Shown here in pieces: positions 18,679-28,044 of a stretch of DNA of 42,227 nucleotides. Made by a program: the position numbers and the translations under genes. This DNA is from Burkholderiaceae bacterium (GTDB taxonomy: Bacteria; Pseudomonadota; Gammaproteobacteria; Burkholderiales; Burkholderiaceae_E), in assembly GCA_024637395.1 (NCBI GenBank), contig JAGXFG010000104.1, positions 1-42,227 of the forward strand. Direction: 5' to 3'. The stretch's first letter is position 1. Every line of letters begins with the position of its first letter. The notes under the pieces were generated by a model that had not been told where the DNA came from, made no database searches, and saw only the letters and a program-made list of their open reading frames with translations.

Positions 18679-20486
18679 TGGCCGCGCAGGAACCACTGGT
18701 CGAGTTCGGCCATCGTCACCCGCAACCAGGTCGGACGACCATGGTTGCACTGGTCGGCCCCGGGAGTGCGTTCCATTTGCCGCAACAGCGCATTCATCTC
18801 GTGGAGGTCCAGTTGGCGGTTGGCCCGCACCGCGCCGTGGCAGGCCATCGTCGCCAGCAGCTCGTTGCGCTGTTCCTCGATGGTATTGGTGGTGCCGTGG
18901 GTGAACAGCTCGGCGAGCACGGCGCGCGCGAGCTCGACCGGATCGGCGGCACCGAGCAAGGCCGGTACGGAGCGCACCGCGATGGAGGTCGGCGAGAGCA
19001 CGCTGCAATCGAGCCCCAGCGCGTGCAGCGTCTCGGCCTGTTCCTCGACCCCGGCAACAGTCACCGCGTCGACGCGCAGCGTCGCCGGAATGAGCAACGG
19101 CTGGACCGCAACCGACTGCGCGTCGTGCTGGGCCTTGAGCCGTTCGTAGACGATGCGTTCGTGCGCGGCGTGCATGTCGACCACTATCAGGCCGTCGGCG
19201 GCCTGGGCCAGGATGTAGGCGCCGTTGAGCAGCCCGAGGGCATAGCCGAGCGGTGGCGCGGCGCTTCCCGGTTCGGTCGCCGGGCTGCCGAAGTTCGCGC
19301 TGGCCGCACCGCTCCCGTAGCTCTGCTGTGGTTGACCGAGTTCCAGCCGGCTCTGGGTGCCACCGGCCATGCCGGCCCCCCAGCCGGGCATCGCCGCGGG
19401 CCAGTCCAGGCGCTGGCGCACCGCCGCGCCGGGACCGGCAGCCGGGCCAGCCGCCGCGCCGGCGGCCCCGCGCAGCGCATCGCGCACCGCATGGTGAACC
19501 AGGCGGTGAACCGCTTGCTGGTCGCGAAACCTGACCTCGATCTTGGCGGGGTGGACGTTGACGTCGACCAGTCGCGGGTCGAGCGTCAGTGCCAGCGCGT
19601 AGACCGGTTGGCGGTCGCCGTGCAGGACATCGGCGTAGGCCTGGCGCACGGCGTGGGCCAGCACCCGGTCGCGGACGAAGCGCCCGTTGACGTGGAAGAA
19701 CTGGCGGTCGGCGCGGGTCCGGCTGGCGGTCGGCAATCCGACCAGCCCGCGCAATCCCAGCAATGCGCTGCCGGCATCGATCACGTGGTGGGCGTCGGCG
19801 AATTCCTCGCCCAGCGCCGCCAGTGCGCGCTGCGCCCAGCTCACCGCCGGCCAGTTGGCGACTCGCCGGCCATCGACATAGGCGGTGAACGAGACCTCAC
19901 AGTGGGCCAGGGCCACTCGCCGCAGCGCCTCGAGGCAGTGGGCGGTCTCGGTCGCGGTGCTCTTGAGGAACTTGCGGCGCGCCGGAATGTTGGCATAGAG
20001 GTCACGGACCTCGATCACCGTTCCCGGCGCACCGGCTGCGGCTACCGGGGCCGCAGCGGGATGGTCGCCCTCGATCTGGCTGGCGTGTTCGGCACCCGCC
20101 AGCCGACTGGTGATGGTTACCTGCGCCACCGATGCGATCGAAGCCAGGGCCTCGCCGCGAAAGCCCAGCGTCGCCACTTCTTCGAGCTCGTCGAGGCTGA
20201 CGATCTTGCTGGTGGCATGGCGCAGCAGCGCCAACCCCAGTTCGCCAGGTGCAATCCCGCCGCCGTTGTCGGTCACGCTGATGCGCCGGACCCCGCCTTC
20301 CTCGAGGCGCAATTCGATCCTGGTCGCGCCAGCGTCGAGGGCGTTTTCGAGCAGTTCCTTGACTACCGAAGCCGGCCGCTCGACCACCTCTCCGGCGGCG
20401 ATCTGGCTGATCAGACCGTCGGGAAGGGCGCGGATCGGCCGGCGCCGGTCCAGCGGCGCGGCACCGGCAATATTGGGTTCGAGCAT
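18675..20486 (-). CDS. mutL: DNA mismatch repair protein MutL (endonuclease type)
   Basis: Mismatch-repair matchmaker (603 aa). The N-terminal GHKL ATPase has the Asn-containing VVKELLENALDAGAT, DNGGGI and GFRGEALASIASVAQ motifs within the first ~115 residues, and a later VNVHPAKIEVRF segment. The C-terminal domain carries DMHAAHERIVYE, matching the metal-binding D(M/Q)HA(X)2E(X)4E signature, plus ACHGAVRANR and CNHGRPT, so it should be a nicking endonuclease as in bacteria lacking MutH. A Pro/Gly/Ala-rich linker near residues 335-410 joins the halves. An ATG at 20486 fits. Divergent from the DedA gene by 117 bases; the downstream MFS gene overlaps by four bases. Confidence 0.94.
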   Translation of the reverse strand: MLEPNIAGAAPLDRRRPIRALPDGLISQIAAGEVVERPASVVKELLENALDAGATRIELRLEEGGVRRISVTDNGGGIAPGELGLALLRHATSKIVSLDELEEVATLGFRGEALASIASVAQVTITSRLAGAEHASQIEGDHPAAAPVAAAGAPGTVIEVRDLYANIPARRKFLKSTATETAHCLEALRRVALAHCEVSFTAYVDGRRVANWPAVSWAQRALAALGEEFADAHHVIDAGSALLGLRGLVGLPTASRTRADRQFFHVNGRFVRDRVLAHAVRQAYADVLHGDRQPVYALALTLDPRLVDVNVHPAKIEVRFRDQQAVHRLVHHAVRDALRGAAGAAAGPAAGPGAAVRQRLDWPAAMPGWGAGMAGGTQSRLELGQPQQSYGSGAASANFGSPATEPGSAAPPLGYALGLLNGAYILAQAADGLIVVDMHAAHERIVYERLKAQHDAQSVAVQPLLIPATLRVDAVTVAGVEEQAETLHALGLDCSVLSPTSIAVRSVPALLGAADPVELARAVLAELFTHGTTNTIEEQRNELLATMACHGAVRANRQLDLHEMNALLRQMERTPGADQCNHGRPTWLRVTMAELDQWFLRGQ

Positions 20487-20603
20487 CGGTCGATTATAGG
20501 GACGTCACGCTGGCGCCGGGTATCGCCCTTCGGGCGGCGCGCCGGCGGTTCGTGAGCGGCGGAGTCGGCCACTGGCGCCAACGCGGGTATCATCCTGTGC
20601 GCA

Positions 20604-21266
20604 ATGGACTTCACCCAGCTCATCGACCTCTTCCTGCACCTCGACCGCCACCTGCTCGACGTCACGCGCGACTACGGCTCCTGGGTCTACGCACTGCTGT
20701 TCGCGATCATCTTCATCGAGACCGGACTGGTGGTGATGCCGTTTCTGCCGGGCGATTCGCTGCTGTTCGTGGCCGGTACCGTGGCGGCGGTCGGCGGCCT
20801 GTCTCTGCCAGTGCTGATCGGGTTGCTGATCTGCGCGGCGGTGCTGGGTGACGCGCTCAACTACTCGGTGGGACGTTTCTTCGGCCCGAAGGTGTTCGGC
20901 TGGGAGCAATCGCGCTTCTTCAATCGCGCGGCATTCGAGCGCACCCATCAGTTCTACGAGCGTTACGGCGCGATCACGATCATCCTGGCGCGTTTCCTGC
21001 CCTTCGTGCGCACCTTTGCGCCTTTCGTGGCCGGCATTGCCGAGATGAGCTATCCCAAGTTCGCCCTCTACAACGTGATTGGCGGCGCGCTCTGGGTGTC
21101 GCTCCTGAGCGCGCTGGGCTACCTGATTGGCAACACCGCCTGGGTCAAGGAAAACTTTGCGCTGGTGACCCTGGCGATGATCATCATTCCCGGCTTGCCG
21201 GCGGTGATCGAGGTCCTGCGCCACTTCTGGCGCGCCCGGCAGGCGCGCCGCGCAGCCGGGGACTGA
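20604..21266 (+). CDS. DedA family membrane protein
   Basis: Inner-membrane protein (220 aa) of the DedA/SNARE-associated (VTT) superfamily, implicated in flipping undecaprenyl phosphate or phospholipids. Typical features: the acidic FIETGLVVMPFLPGDSLLF motif near residues 38-56, GDALNYSVGRFFGPKVF, the HQFYERYGAITIILARFLP stretch and RTFAPFVAGIAEMSYPKF with the conserved basic residues, and hydrophobic helices before and after. The C-terminus is basic (WRARQARRAA). The start is ATG 20604; no clear ribosome binding site precedes it. It is divergent from mutL and converges on amiC, 24 bases away. The exact substrate cannot be told from sequence. Confidence 0.92.
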   Translation: MDFTQLIDLFLHLDRHLLDVTRDYGSWVYALLFAIIFIETGLVVMPFLPGDSLLFVAGTVAAVGGLSLPVLIGLLICAAVLGDALNYSVGRFFGPKVFGWEQSRFFNRAAFERTHQFYERYGAITIILARFLPFVRTFAPFVAGIAEMSYPKFALYNVIGGALWVSLLSALGYLIGNTAWVKENFALVTLAMIIIPGLPAVIEVLRHFWRARQARRAAGD

Positions 21267-21290
21267 CTCTTTCGGGCAGTGCCCGGCCGC

Positions 21291-22673
21291 TCAGGTGGTT
21301 TCGCGCGGCGGCCGCGGGTGCTTGCGCAGGTAGGCTTCCAGGCCCTGGAAGATGGCGCGCGCGACGCTGCGCTGGTAACGCGGATCGGCGAGTCGGCTCT
21401 CTTCCCTGGGGTTGCTGATGAACGCGGTCTCGACCAGGATCGACGGGATGTCGGGAGCGCGCAGCACCGCGAAACCGGCCCGTTCGACTTCCGGCTTGTG
21501 CAGCTTGCCGACCCGCCTGAGTTCAGACAGCACGATGCCGCCGAGGCGGCTGCTCTGGCGGATCTGGTCGGTGGTCGAGAGGTCCAGCAGCACCTGCGCG
21601 ACCTCCCGGTTGCGGCGTCCGATGTCGAGTCCGCCAATCAGGTCGGCCCGGTTCTCGCGGCCCGCCAGCAGACGCGCGGTGGTGCTGCTCGCGCCGCGCT
21701 CCGAGAGCACGTAGACCGACGCCCCGCGGGCGTCGCGTTCGACGAACGCATCGGCGTGGATCGACACGAACAGATCGGCCTGGACCCGGCGCGCCTTCTG
21801 GACCCTGGTCAACAGCGGCACGAAATAGTCGCCATCGCGGGTCATGTATGAACGCAGGTTGGGATGCCTGCCGATCAGGTCGCCCAGCTCGCGGGCGATC
21901 GCCAGCACCACGTCCTTTTCACGGGTGCCGCCCCGGCCGATGGCTCCGGGATCCTCGCCGCCGTGCCCGGCGTCGATGGCGACGGTCATCATGCGCTGCG
22001 CCGGCGCCACCTTGGAGCGCGAGCGCGGTGTGCTGCGGGGCGCTGTCGCGTGCCGGGCGTCGCGCTCCTGGATCAGGCCGGCCAGCTGGTCGTCGGGCCG
22101 CGCCTTGCCCCCGCTGCCAGCCGGTGCCGATTCGCTCGCCGCGACCGCCCCGGAAGCCGGGCTTGCCGCGGCCGGGCTCCCGGGGCCGGCACTGTGCTCT
22201 ACCTGTGCAAGCAGCGCCTGCAACGGATCCCGGGGGACCAGCGGATGCAAATCGATGACCAGCCGGTGCCGGTAGGTGCCCACCGGCTCGAGGGTGAACA
22301 GCCGCGGCGCGACTTCGGTCTTGAGGTCGAACACCAGCCGCACCACGCCGGGACGATTCTGGCCGACACGGACCTGGGCGATGTAGGGGTCGTCCGGTTT
22401 GACCTGGGCCACCAGCTGGCGCAGCGCGGTGTCGAGTTCGAGCCCGTCGAGGTCGACCATCAGTCGCAGCGGGTCGGTCAGCAGCGCGTGCTTCGATTGC
22501 AGCGGGCGATCGAGTTCGATGGTCACGCGGGTGTAGTCGCGCGCCGGCCAGACCCGCACTGCCACGACCGCCGCGCTGCCCTCGGCGGCACCGGCAACGC
22601 GCAGGTTGAGCGTCAGTAGCGGGCTGCTCAGCCCAAGCTGCAACAGCCGGCGGCGCAGGCTGCGTTCAGACAT
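21291..22673 (-). CDS. amiC: N-acetylmuramoyl-L-alanine amidase AmiC
   Basis: Periplasmic zinc amidase (460 aa) that cleaves septal peptidoglycan during daughter-cell separation. The N-terminus (SLRRRLLQLG) resembles a twin-arginine signal, in line with Tat export of E. coli AmiC. An AMIN domain follows (VRVWPARDYTRVTIELDRPL, residues ~35-135), then a Pro/Ala/Ser-rich linker, then Amidase_3 from about residue 225: TVAIDAGHGGEDPGAIGRGG with zinc His and GTREKD Glu, SIHADAF, and the C-terminal VETAFISNPREE glutamate. ATG 22673 lies inside the end of tsaE (46-base overlap). The longer frame beyond it lacks any signal. Neighbouring tsaE is co-directional. Confidence 0.93.
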   Translation of the reverse strand: MSERSLRRRLLQLGLSSPLLTLNLRVAGAAEGSAAVVAVRVWPARDYTRVTIELDRPLQSKHALLTDPLRLMVDLDGLELDTALRQLVAQVKPDDPYIAQVRVGQNRPGVVRLVFDLKTEVAPRLFTLEPVGTYRHRLVIDLHPLVPRDPLQALLAQVEHSAGPGSPAAASPASGAVAASESAPAGSGGKARPDDQLAGLIQERDARHATAPRSTPRSRSKVAPAQRMMTVAIDAGHGGEDPGAIGRGGTREKDVVLAIARELGDLIGRHPNLRSYMTRDGDYFVPLLTRVQKARRVQADLFVSIHADAFVERDARGASVYVLSERGASSTTARLLAGRENRADLIGGLDIGRRNREVAQVLLDLSTTDQIRQSSRLGGIVLSELRRVGKLHKPEVERAGFAVLRAPDIPSILVETAFISNPREESRLADPRYQRSVARAIFQGLEAYLRKHPRPPRETT

Positions 22674-23176
22674 GCGACTCCCGGCGCACTGAAGGCCTCG
22701 AGTTGGGCGCTGCGACCCGTGCTCCGGTCGTCGCGATAGCGCAGGCGCACCGTGAGGTCCGGGGCCGGCAGGCCTTCTCCGGCGCGCTCCGGCCATTCGA
22801 TGAGGGAAACCGCCGCGCTACTCCCGATGAGCTCGTCAAACCCTGCATTAAGCCACTCTTCCTCATGCGTGAACCGATAGAAATCAAAGTGATACAGCTC
22901 GAATCTAGAAAGATTATAAAGTTCAACGAGGGTAAATGTGGGACTTTTCACGCGCCCCTGGTAACCAAGTGCGCGCAACAACGAGCGGGCAAAGCTGGTC
23001 TTGCCGGCGCCAAGCTCGCCGCACAGGAAGATGATCGACCCTGCTGCCAGTGCCGGCGCGATGGCATCCGCCAGTGCCGCGGTGGCGGCTTCGTCGGGCA
23101 GTTCCGCGTGGCCAAGCGCCAGCGCGGGTGCGCCGTGCCGTGGCAGATGCTCGGGTCGGGCAGAATCAGTCATCAT
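22628..23176 (-). CDS. tsaE: tRNA threonylcarbamoyladenosine biosynthesis ATPase TsaE
   Basis: P-loop ATPase (182 aa) that drives turnover of the TsaBD complex in making t6A37 on ANN-decoding tRNAs. Walker A GELGAGKTSFAR is near residue 54. SPTFTLVELY, the family-defining YHFDFYRF and the Walker B-like SLIEWPERAG follow in order. The C-terminal ~25 residues, which run into amiC for 46 bases, look unconserved. The stretch 22830-22960 is strikingly AT-rich with uncommon codons although it encodes conserved residues, and contains a perfect TATAAT on the coding strand. Two ATG codons (23176, 23173) are possible starts. tsaD lies elsewhere in this window at 28984-30024. Confidence 0.92.
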   Translation of the reverse strand: MMTDSARPEHLPRHGAPALALGHAELPDEAATAALADAIAPALAAGSIIFLCGELGAGKTSFARSLLRALGYQGRVKSPTFTLVELYNLSRFELYHFDFYRFTHEEEWLNAGFDELIGSSAAVSLIEWPERAGEGLPAPDLTVRLRYRDDRSTGRSAQLEAFSAPGVACLNAACAAGCCSLG

Positions 23177-23220
23177 AGGAGTCGCATTATCGGTCGAAAC
23201 CAGGAATCCGGAACCCGGAG

Positions 23221-24306
23221 ATGAGCCGCAAGCCGCTGCCGAGCCGTACCGACCTTGCCGCGTGGGCCAGTGAATTGGGCTTCACCGGCTTTGGAATTGC
23301 CACGCTCGACGTCGCCGCGGCGGCCCAGGGGTTGCGCGACTGGCTCGCAGGCGGTTTCCACGGCGAAATGGACTACCTGGAGCGTCACGCCAGCCTGCGC
23401 TGCGAGCCGCAGCAGCTGGTTCCCGGTGCGCTCAGCGCCATCATGGTCGCGCTCGACTACGCGCCCGATGACCCGGAATGGGTGGCGGCGGCATGGGCCA
23501 ACCTCGAGGATCCGCACCGTGCCTATGTGTCACGTTACGCGCTCGGCCGCGACTATCACCGGCTGGTTCGCCTCCGGCTGCAGAAGCTCGCGCAGCGGAT
23601 CAGCGCCGCAGTCGGGGACTTCGGCTACCGGGCCTTCTGTGATTCGGCGCCGGTGATGGAGGTGGATCTGGCACGCCAGGCCGGCATCGGCTGGCGTGGC
23701 AAGCACACCCTGCTGCTCGAGCGCGCCCGGGGATCGACGTTCTTTCTCGGTGCGCTCTACACCGACCTGGCGCTGCCGGCCGACAATCCGGTGACCGAAC
23801 ACTGCGGCAACTGTCGCCGCTGCCTCGAGGTTTGCCCGACCGGGGCCATAATCGCCCCCTACCGGCTCGACGCCACCAGGTGCATTTCCTACCTGACGAT
23901 CGAGCTCGCTGGTTCGATCCCGCCCGAACTGCGCCCGCTGATCGGCAACCGGATCTATGGCTGCGACGATTGCCAGCTGGCCTGTCCCTGGAACCGCTGG
24001 GCACAGCCCGCGATCGGCACCGATTTCGCACCGCGCCACGGACTCGAAGCCAGTGAATTGGCCGAGCTCTTCGCCTGGACCAGGGCGGAATTCGAGTCGC
24101 GAATGGCCGGTTCGGCAATCGCCCGCATCGGCCATGAACGCTGGCTGCGCAACATTGCCGTCGCCCTCGGCAACGCGGTCACGCCGGGGATGGCAGGGCC
24201 GGGGCATATCAGGGCGATCGTAGCGCTGCAGCAGCGCATCAACGACCCTTCTCCAATGGTGCGGGAGCACGTCGACTGGGCGCTGGCGCGCCACGGCGGC
24301 GGCTGA
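23221..24306 (+). CDS. queG: Epoxyqueuosine reductase QueG
   Basis: Cobalamin- and [4Fe-4S]-dependent reductase catalysing the last step of queuosine (Q34) synthesis on tRNA (361 aa). The N-terminal domain has GFGIATLD and a conserved ALGRDYHRLVRLRLQKL segment, then GWRGKHTLLLERARGSTFFLG, typical of QueG. Two ferredoxin-like clusters are visible: CGNCRRCLEVCPTGAI near residue 198, and CDDCQLACPWN near 249. The C-terminal HEAT-like helices include RWLRNIAVALGNA. ATG 23221 is used; only weak ribosome-binding sequence (CCGGAG) precedes it. It is divergent from tsaE, a common pairing in betaproteobacteria, and its end is 6 bases from the convergent AEC gene. Confidence 0.95.
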   Translation: MSRKPLPSRTDLAAWASELGFTGFGIATLDVAAAAQGLRDWLAGGFHGEMDYLERHASLRCEPQQLVPGALSAIMVALDYAPDDPEWVAAAWANLEDPHRAYVSRYALGRDYHRLVRLRLQKLAQRISAAVGDFGYRAFCDSAPVMEVDLARQAGIGWRGKHTLLLERARGSTFFLGALYTDLALPADNPVTEHCGNCRRCLEVCPTGAIIAPYRLDATRCISYLTIELAGSIPPELRPLIGNRIYGCDDCQLACPWNRWAQPAIGTDFAPRHGLEASELAELFAWTRAEFESRMAGSAIARIGHERWLRNIAVALGNAVTPGMAGPGHIRAIVALQQRINDPSPMVREHVDWALARHGGG

Positions 24307-24312
24307 CCGCGC

Positions 24313-25230
24313 TCAGTGCACCAGCGAGAGCCAGATCGGTAGCGTTAACAGTGACGCCAGCATCGAGACGCTGATCAGGAATGCCACGAACGGGCCGTCG
24401 CCGCCCATGCGGGTCGCCAGGATGTAGGCGCTCGACGCTGTCGGCATCGCGGTGAACATCACCACGATCTGAGCCGCGGCGGAGTCCAGTCCCAGCGTCC
24501 GGACCAGCAGTAGCGCGAACGCCGGCATAGCGAGCAGCTTGACCGCGGTGAACCAGACCGTCAGCGCCCGGGTGCCGCGCCTGATCGACTGGTCGGGTTC
24601 GAAGGAGTCGGAAAAGCTCAGCCCCGCGCCGACTGCCAGCAGCCCGAGCGCGAGCGCGGCGCTGCCCAGCCGGCTTACGGTGGCCGCTACCACCTGCGGC
24701 AGCTCCAGGCCGATGATGTTGCCGAGCAGCCCCGAGACCGTGGCGATGATCAGCGGGTTGCGGATCAGTTCGCGCAGTAATCCGGTGCCGGCATGGCGCG
24801 CCAGCGGATAGACGGCGCCGACGTTGGCCAGCGGCACCACGAAACCGATGATCACAGCGCACAGCGCCAGGCCAGGCTCGCCGCCGATGCGCTGCGAGAG
24901 CGCGAGCGCGACATAGGAGTTGAAGCGAAAGCCACACTGCGCCCCGGAGGCAAACTGCTTGGCCGGTGCGCGCAGCACCCGGCGTGCGGCGTAGGACAGC
25001 GCGATGCCCAGCAGCACCGCGGTGAGCGTTATCGACACCGCGGGCGCCGCCGAGCCGATGGTCAACGGGGTCCGCAGGATCGAATTGAACAGCAGCGCCG
25101 GGAACAGGACGAAATAGACCATCCGCTCCAGCCCGGACCAGAACGCGGTCTCCCATCCCGCCCAGCGCCGCAGCGCAAAGCCGAACGCGATCAGGGCGAG
25201 GGCGGGATAGAGGAGGGCGATGGTATTCAT
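24313..25230 (-). CDS. AEC family transporter (auxin efflux carrier-like)
   Basis: Inner-membrane carrier (305 aa) of the AEC family, whose bacterial members move malonate, malate or similar small acids; the substrate here is not known. Around ten hydrophobic helices are visible in two five-helix blocks. Family-like segments include FGFALRRWAGWETAFWSGLE near the N-terminus, NPLIIATVSGLLGNIIGLELP with the conserved Asn-Pro, AAQIVVMFTAMPTASSAYILA and the short C-terminal end. ATG 25230 is preferred since the first membrane helix begins there; the frame extending to 25398 crosses a region with no family features. It converges on queG and is divergent from the CHI-like gene, leaving 168 bases between them. 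Confidence 0.9.
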   Translation of the reverse strand: MNTIALLYPALALIAFGFALRRWAGWETAFWSGLERMVYFVLFPALLFNSILRTPLTIGSAAPAVSITLTAVLLGIALSYAARRVLRAPAKQFASGAQCGFRFNSYVALALSQRIGGEPGLALCAVIIGFVVPLANVGAVYPLARHAGTGLLRELIRNPLIIATVSGLLGNIIGLELPQVVAATVSRLGSAALALGLLAVGAGLSFSDSFEPDQSIRRGTRALTVWFTAVKLLAMPAFALLLVRTLGLDSAAAQIVVMFTAMPTASSAYILATRMGGDGPFVAFLISVSMLASLLTLPIWLSLVH

Positions 25231-25398
25231 GGCGTCTGGATTCGGGCCCAAGTGTAGCCGAGCATGCTGCCTGAGCCGCGGATTTACCGCTATAGTTAGC
25301 CTGGACGTGCGCGATTGATGCCGAAGGGGCACCGACCACCGGTTGGACGGGCTGGCGCGGCCCGAGCGCCCGATCGTAACCAATATCGGAGAACCCAA

Positions 25399-25964
25399 GT
25401 GAAGCGAGTATTCACCGCGGCGATCGCCGCACTGCTGTTTGCCGCCGCCCCCGTTTACGCCGCTGAAATAGCCGGCGTCAAGTTCGACGACAGCGCCGCC
25501 CTGGGCGGCAAGACCCTGGTACTCAACGGCGTTGGCCTGCGCTCGATCCTGTTCTTCAAGGCCTATGTCGCTGGCCTGTACGTGCCCGAGAAGTCCAGTG
25601 CTCCGGCCGCGCTGTTCGCGCAGAAGGGGCCGCGCCGCATCTCGCTGAAGATGTTGATGGAGCTTTCATCCGAACGCATGACCAAGGCCTTCATCGAAGG
25701 CATCGAGAAGAATCACAGTGAAGCGCAACTGGCGGCGATGAAGCCGCAGATCGAGCAGCTGAGCGCGACGATGGCCGCGATCGGCACGGCGAATAAGGGC
25801 GATACGGTCGATCTCGATCTGGTCGATGGCGCGACCAGGATTTCGCTCAATGGGCAAGCCAAGGGCCAGCCGATCCCCGGCGACGACTTCTTTGTCGCGG
25901 TGATGCGCATCTACGTCGGTGAGCATCCGGCCGATCGCGATCTCAAAGAAGGGCTGCTGGGCGG

Positions 25965-25968
<4 letters not shown>
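25399..25968 (+). CDS. Chalcone isomerase-like secreted protein
   Basis: Periplasmic protein (189 aa) of the bacterial chalcone-isomerase-like fold (CHI-like). A signal peptide (KRVFTAAIAALLFAAAPVYA, cut before AEIAG) is clear. The body has GKTLVLNGVGLRSILFFKAY and VAGLYVPEKSSAPAAL, which resemble the fold's core, then an RISLKMLMELSSERMTKAFI helix. Proteins with this fold in bacteria have no established flavonoid activity, so the role is unknown; fatty-acid binding is a possibility by analogy. The start is GTG 25399, with GGAGA six bases upstream (25388-25392). The stop overlaps the xerD start (TTGA). Confidence 0.87.
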
Positions 25969-26926
<958 letters not shown>

Positions 26927-26930
<4 letters not shown>

Positions 26931-27415
26931 TGGCCAAGCGGGTATCGGAAACACCGGCAACACAGTTCCTGCGCCGCAGCGGCGTCGCTTTCGGTGAGCA
27001 TGTTTACGACTGGATCGACCACGGCGGCACCGCCGAATCGGCGCGCCAGCTCGGAGTCGACGAGCACGCGGTCGTCAAGACCCTGGTCATGCAGGACGAA
27101 GCCGCCCGGCCGCTGGTGGTGCTGATGCACGGCGATCGCACGGTCTCGACCAAGAACCTGGCGCGCCAGACCGGGCGCAAGTCGATCGAGCCCTGCAGCC
27201 CGGAGGTGGCGCAGCGCCACAGCGGTTACCAGGTCGGCGGGACCTCGCCGTTTGCGACCCGCAAGGCGCTGCCGGTCTTTGTCGAAGCGGGGATCCTCGA
27301 ATTGGCGACGGTTTACGTCAACGGCGGGCGCCGCGGCTACCTGGTGAGCATCGCGCCGCGACAATTCATCGACTTGCTCGGCGCGCAGCCGGTAAACTGC
27401 GCACTCGGGGATTGA
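26927..27415 (+). CDS. ybaK: YbaK/EbsC family Cys-tRNA(Pro) deacylase
   Basis: Free-standing editing protein (162 aa) that hydrolyses mischarged Cys-tRNA(Pro), a trans-editing activity related to the ProRS insertion domain. Recognisable segments are [38 protein letters not shown] (with the conserved Lys), [12 protein letters not shown] and the [19 protein letters not shown] loop (G-x-x-S-P-x), then [13 protein letters not shown]. Two adjacent ATGs at 26927 and 26930 are possible; GAGGGG at 26921-26926 fits the second slightly better. The first overlaps the xerD stop by four bases. plsY follows 14 bases after its stop. Confidence 0.92.
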
Positions 27416-27429
27416 GAGGAGAGAACCGG

Positions 27430-28044
27430 ATGGAAGCGTTGTTCAGCCCGCTGGCGATCGTGCTCGCCTACCTGCTGGGTTCAGTATCGTTCGCGGTGCT
27501 GGTCAGCCGCGCCATGGGGCTGGCCGATCCCCGCACCTTCGGTTCTAAGAACCCCGGGGCAACCAACGTCCTGCGTTCCGGTAACAAGCTCGCCGCGGCA
27601 CTGACCCTGGCGGGCGACGGCGCCAAGGGCTGGCTGGCGGTAGCCCTGGTCAGGCACTTCGGCGCGCGCTACGGCTTTGGCGCCGAGACCGTCGCGCTGG
27701 CCGGACTGGCGGTCTTCCTGGGACACCTCTATCCGCTGTTCCACGGTTTTGCCGGCGGCAAGGGGGTCGCAACGGCAGGCGGCGTGCTCTTCGGGATCAA
27801 CCCGTGGCTAGGCCTGGCAACCGCGCTCACCTGGCTGATCATCGCCTACTTCTTCCGCTATTCGTCGCTGGCATCACTGGTCTCGGCGGCGTTCGCGCCG
27901 CTGTTCTACGTGTTCGTGTTCGGCGCTGACGTCATGGTGTTCACCATTGCAGCGATCAGCTTCCTGCTGCTCTATCGGCACTGGGACAACGTCGGACGGC
28001 TGATGGCTGGCAAGGAAAAGCACATCAGTGTCGGCAAGCACTGA
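27430..28044 (+). CDS. plsY: Glycerol-3-phosphate acyltransferase PlsY
   Basis: Integral inner-membrane enzyme (204 aa) that acylates glycerol-3-phosphate using acyl-phosphate in phosphatidic acid synthesis. All three family motifs are visible: [16 protein letters not shown] near residues 15-30, [16 protein letters not shown] with the conserved Asn-Pro-Gly near 40-55, and [18 protein letters not shown] near 100-118 that binds phosphate. Five hydrophobic helices and a short C-terminal basic tail complete it. ATG 27430 is chosen for the strong GAGGAGAG ribosome-binding site upstream (27415-27422); an in-frame ATG at 27412 overlaps ybaK. The ROK gene starts 17 bases inside its end. Confidence 0.95.
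   Translation: MEALFSPLAIVLAYLLGSVSFAVLVSRAMGLADPRTFGSKNPGATNVLRSGNKLAAALTLAGDGAKGWLAVALVRHFGARYGFGAETVALAGLAVFLGHLYPLFHGFAGGKGVATAGGVLFGINPWLGLATALTWLIIAYFFRYSSLASLVSAAFAPLFYVFVFGADVMVFTIAAISFLLLYRHWDNVGRLMAGKEKHISVGKH

Noticed and set aside
17254-19149. 631-codon open frame antisense to miaA, the MFS gene and mutL
   Set aside because: Low-complexity Arg/Gln/His/Gly-rich translation with no family features, typical of an antisense shadow in GC-rich DNA; three well-supported genes occupy the other strand.
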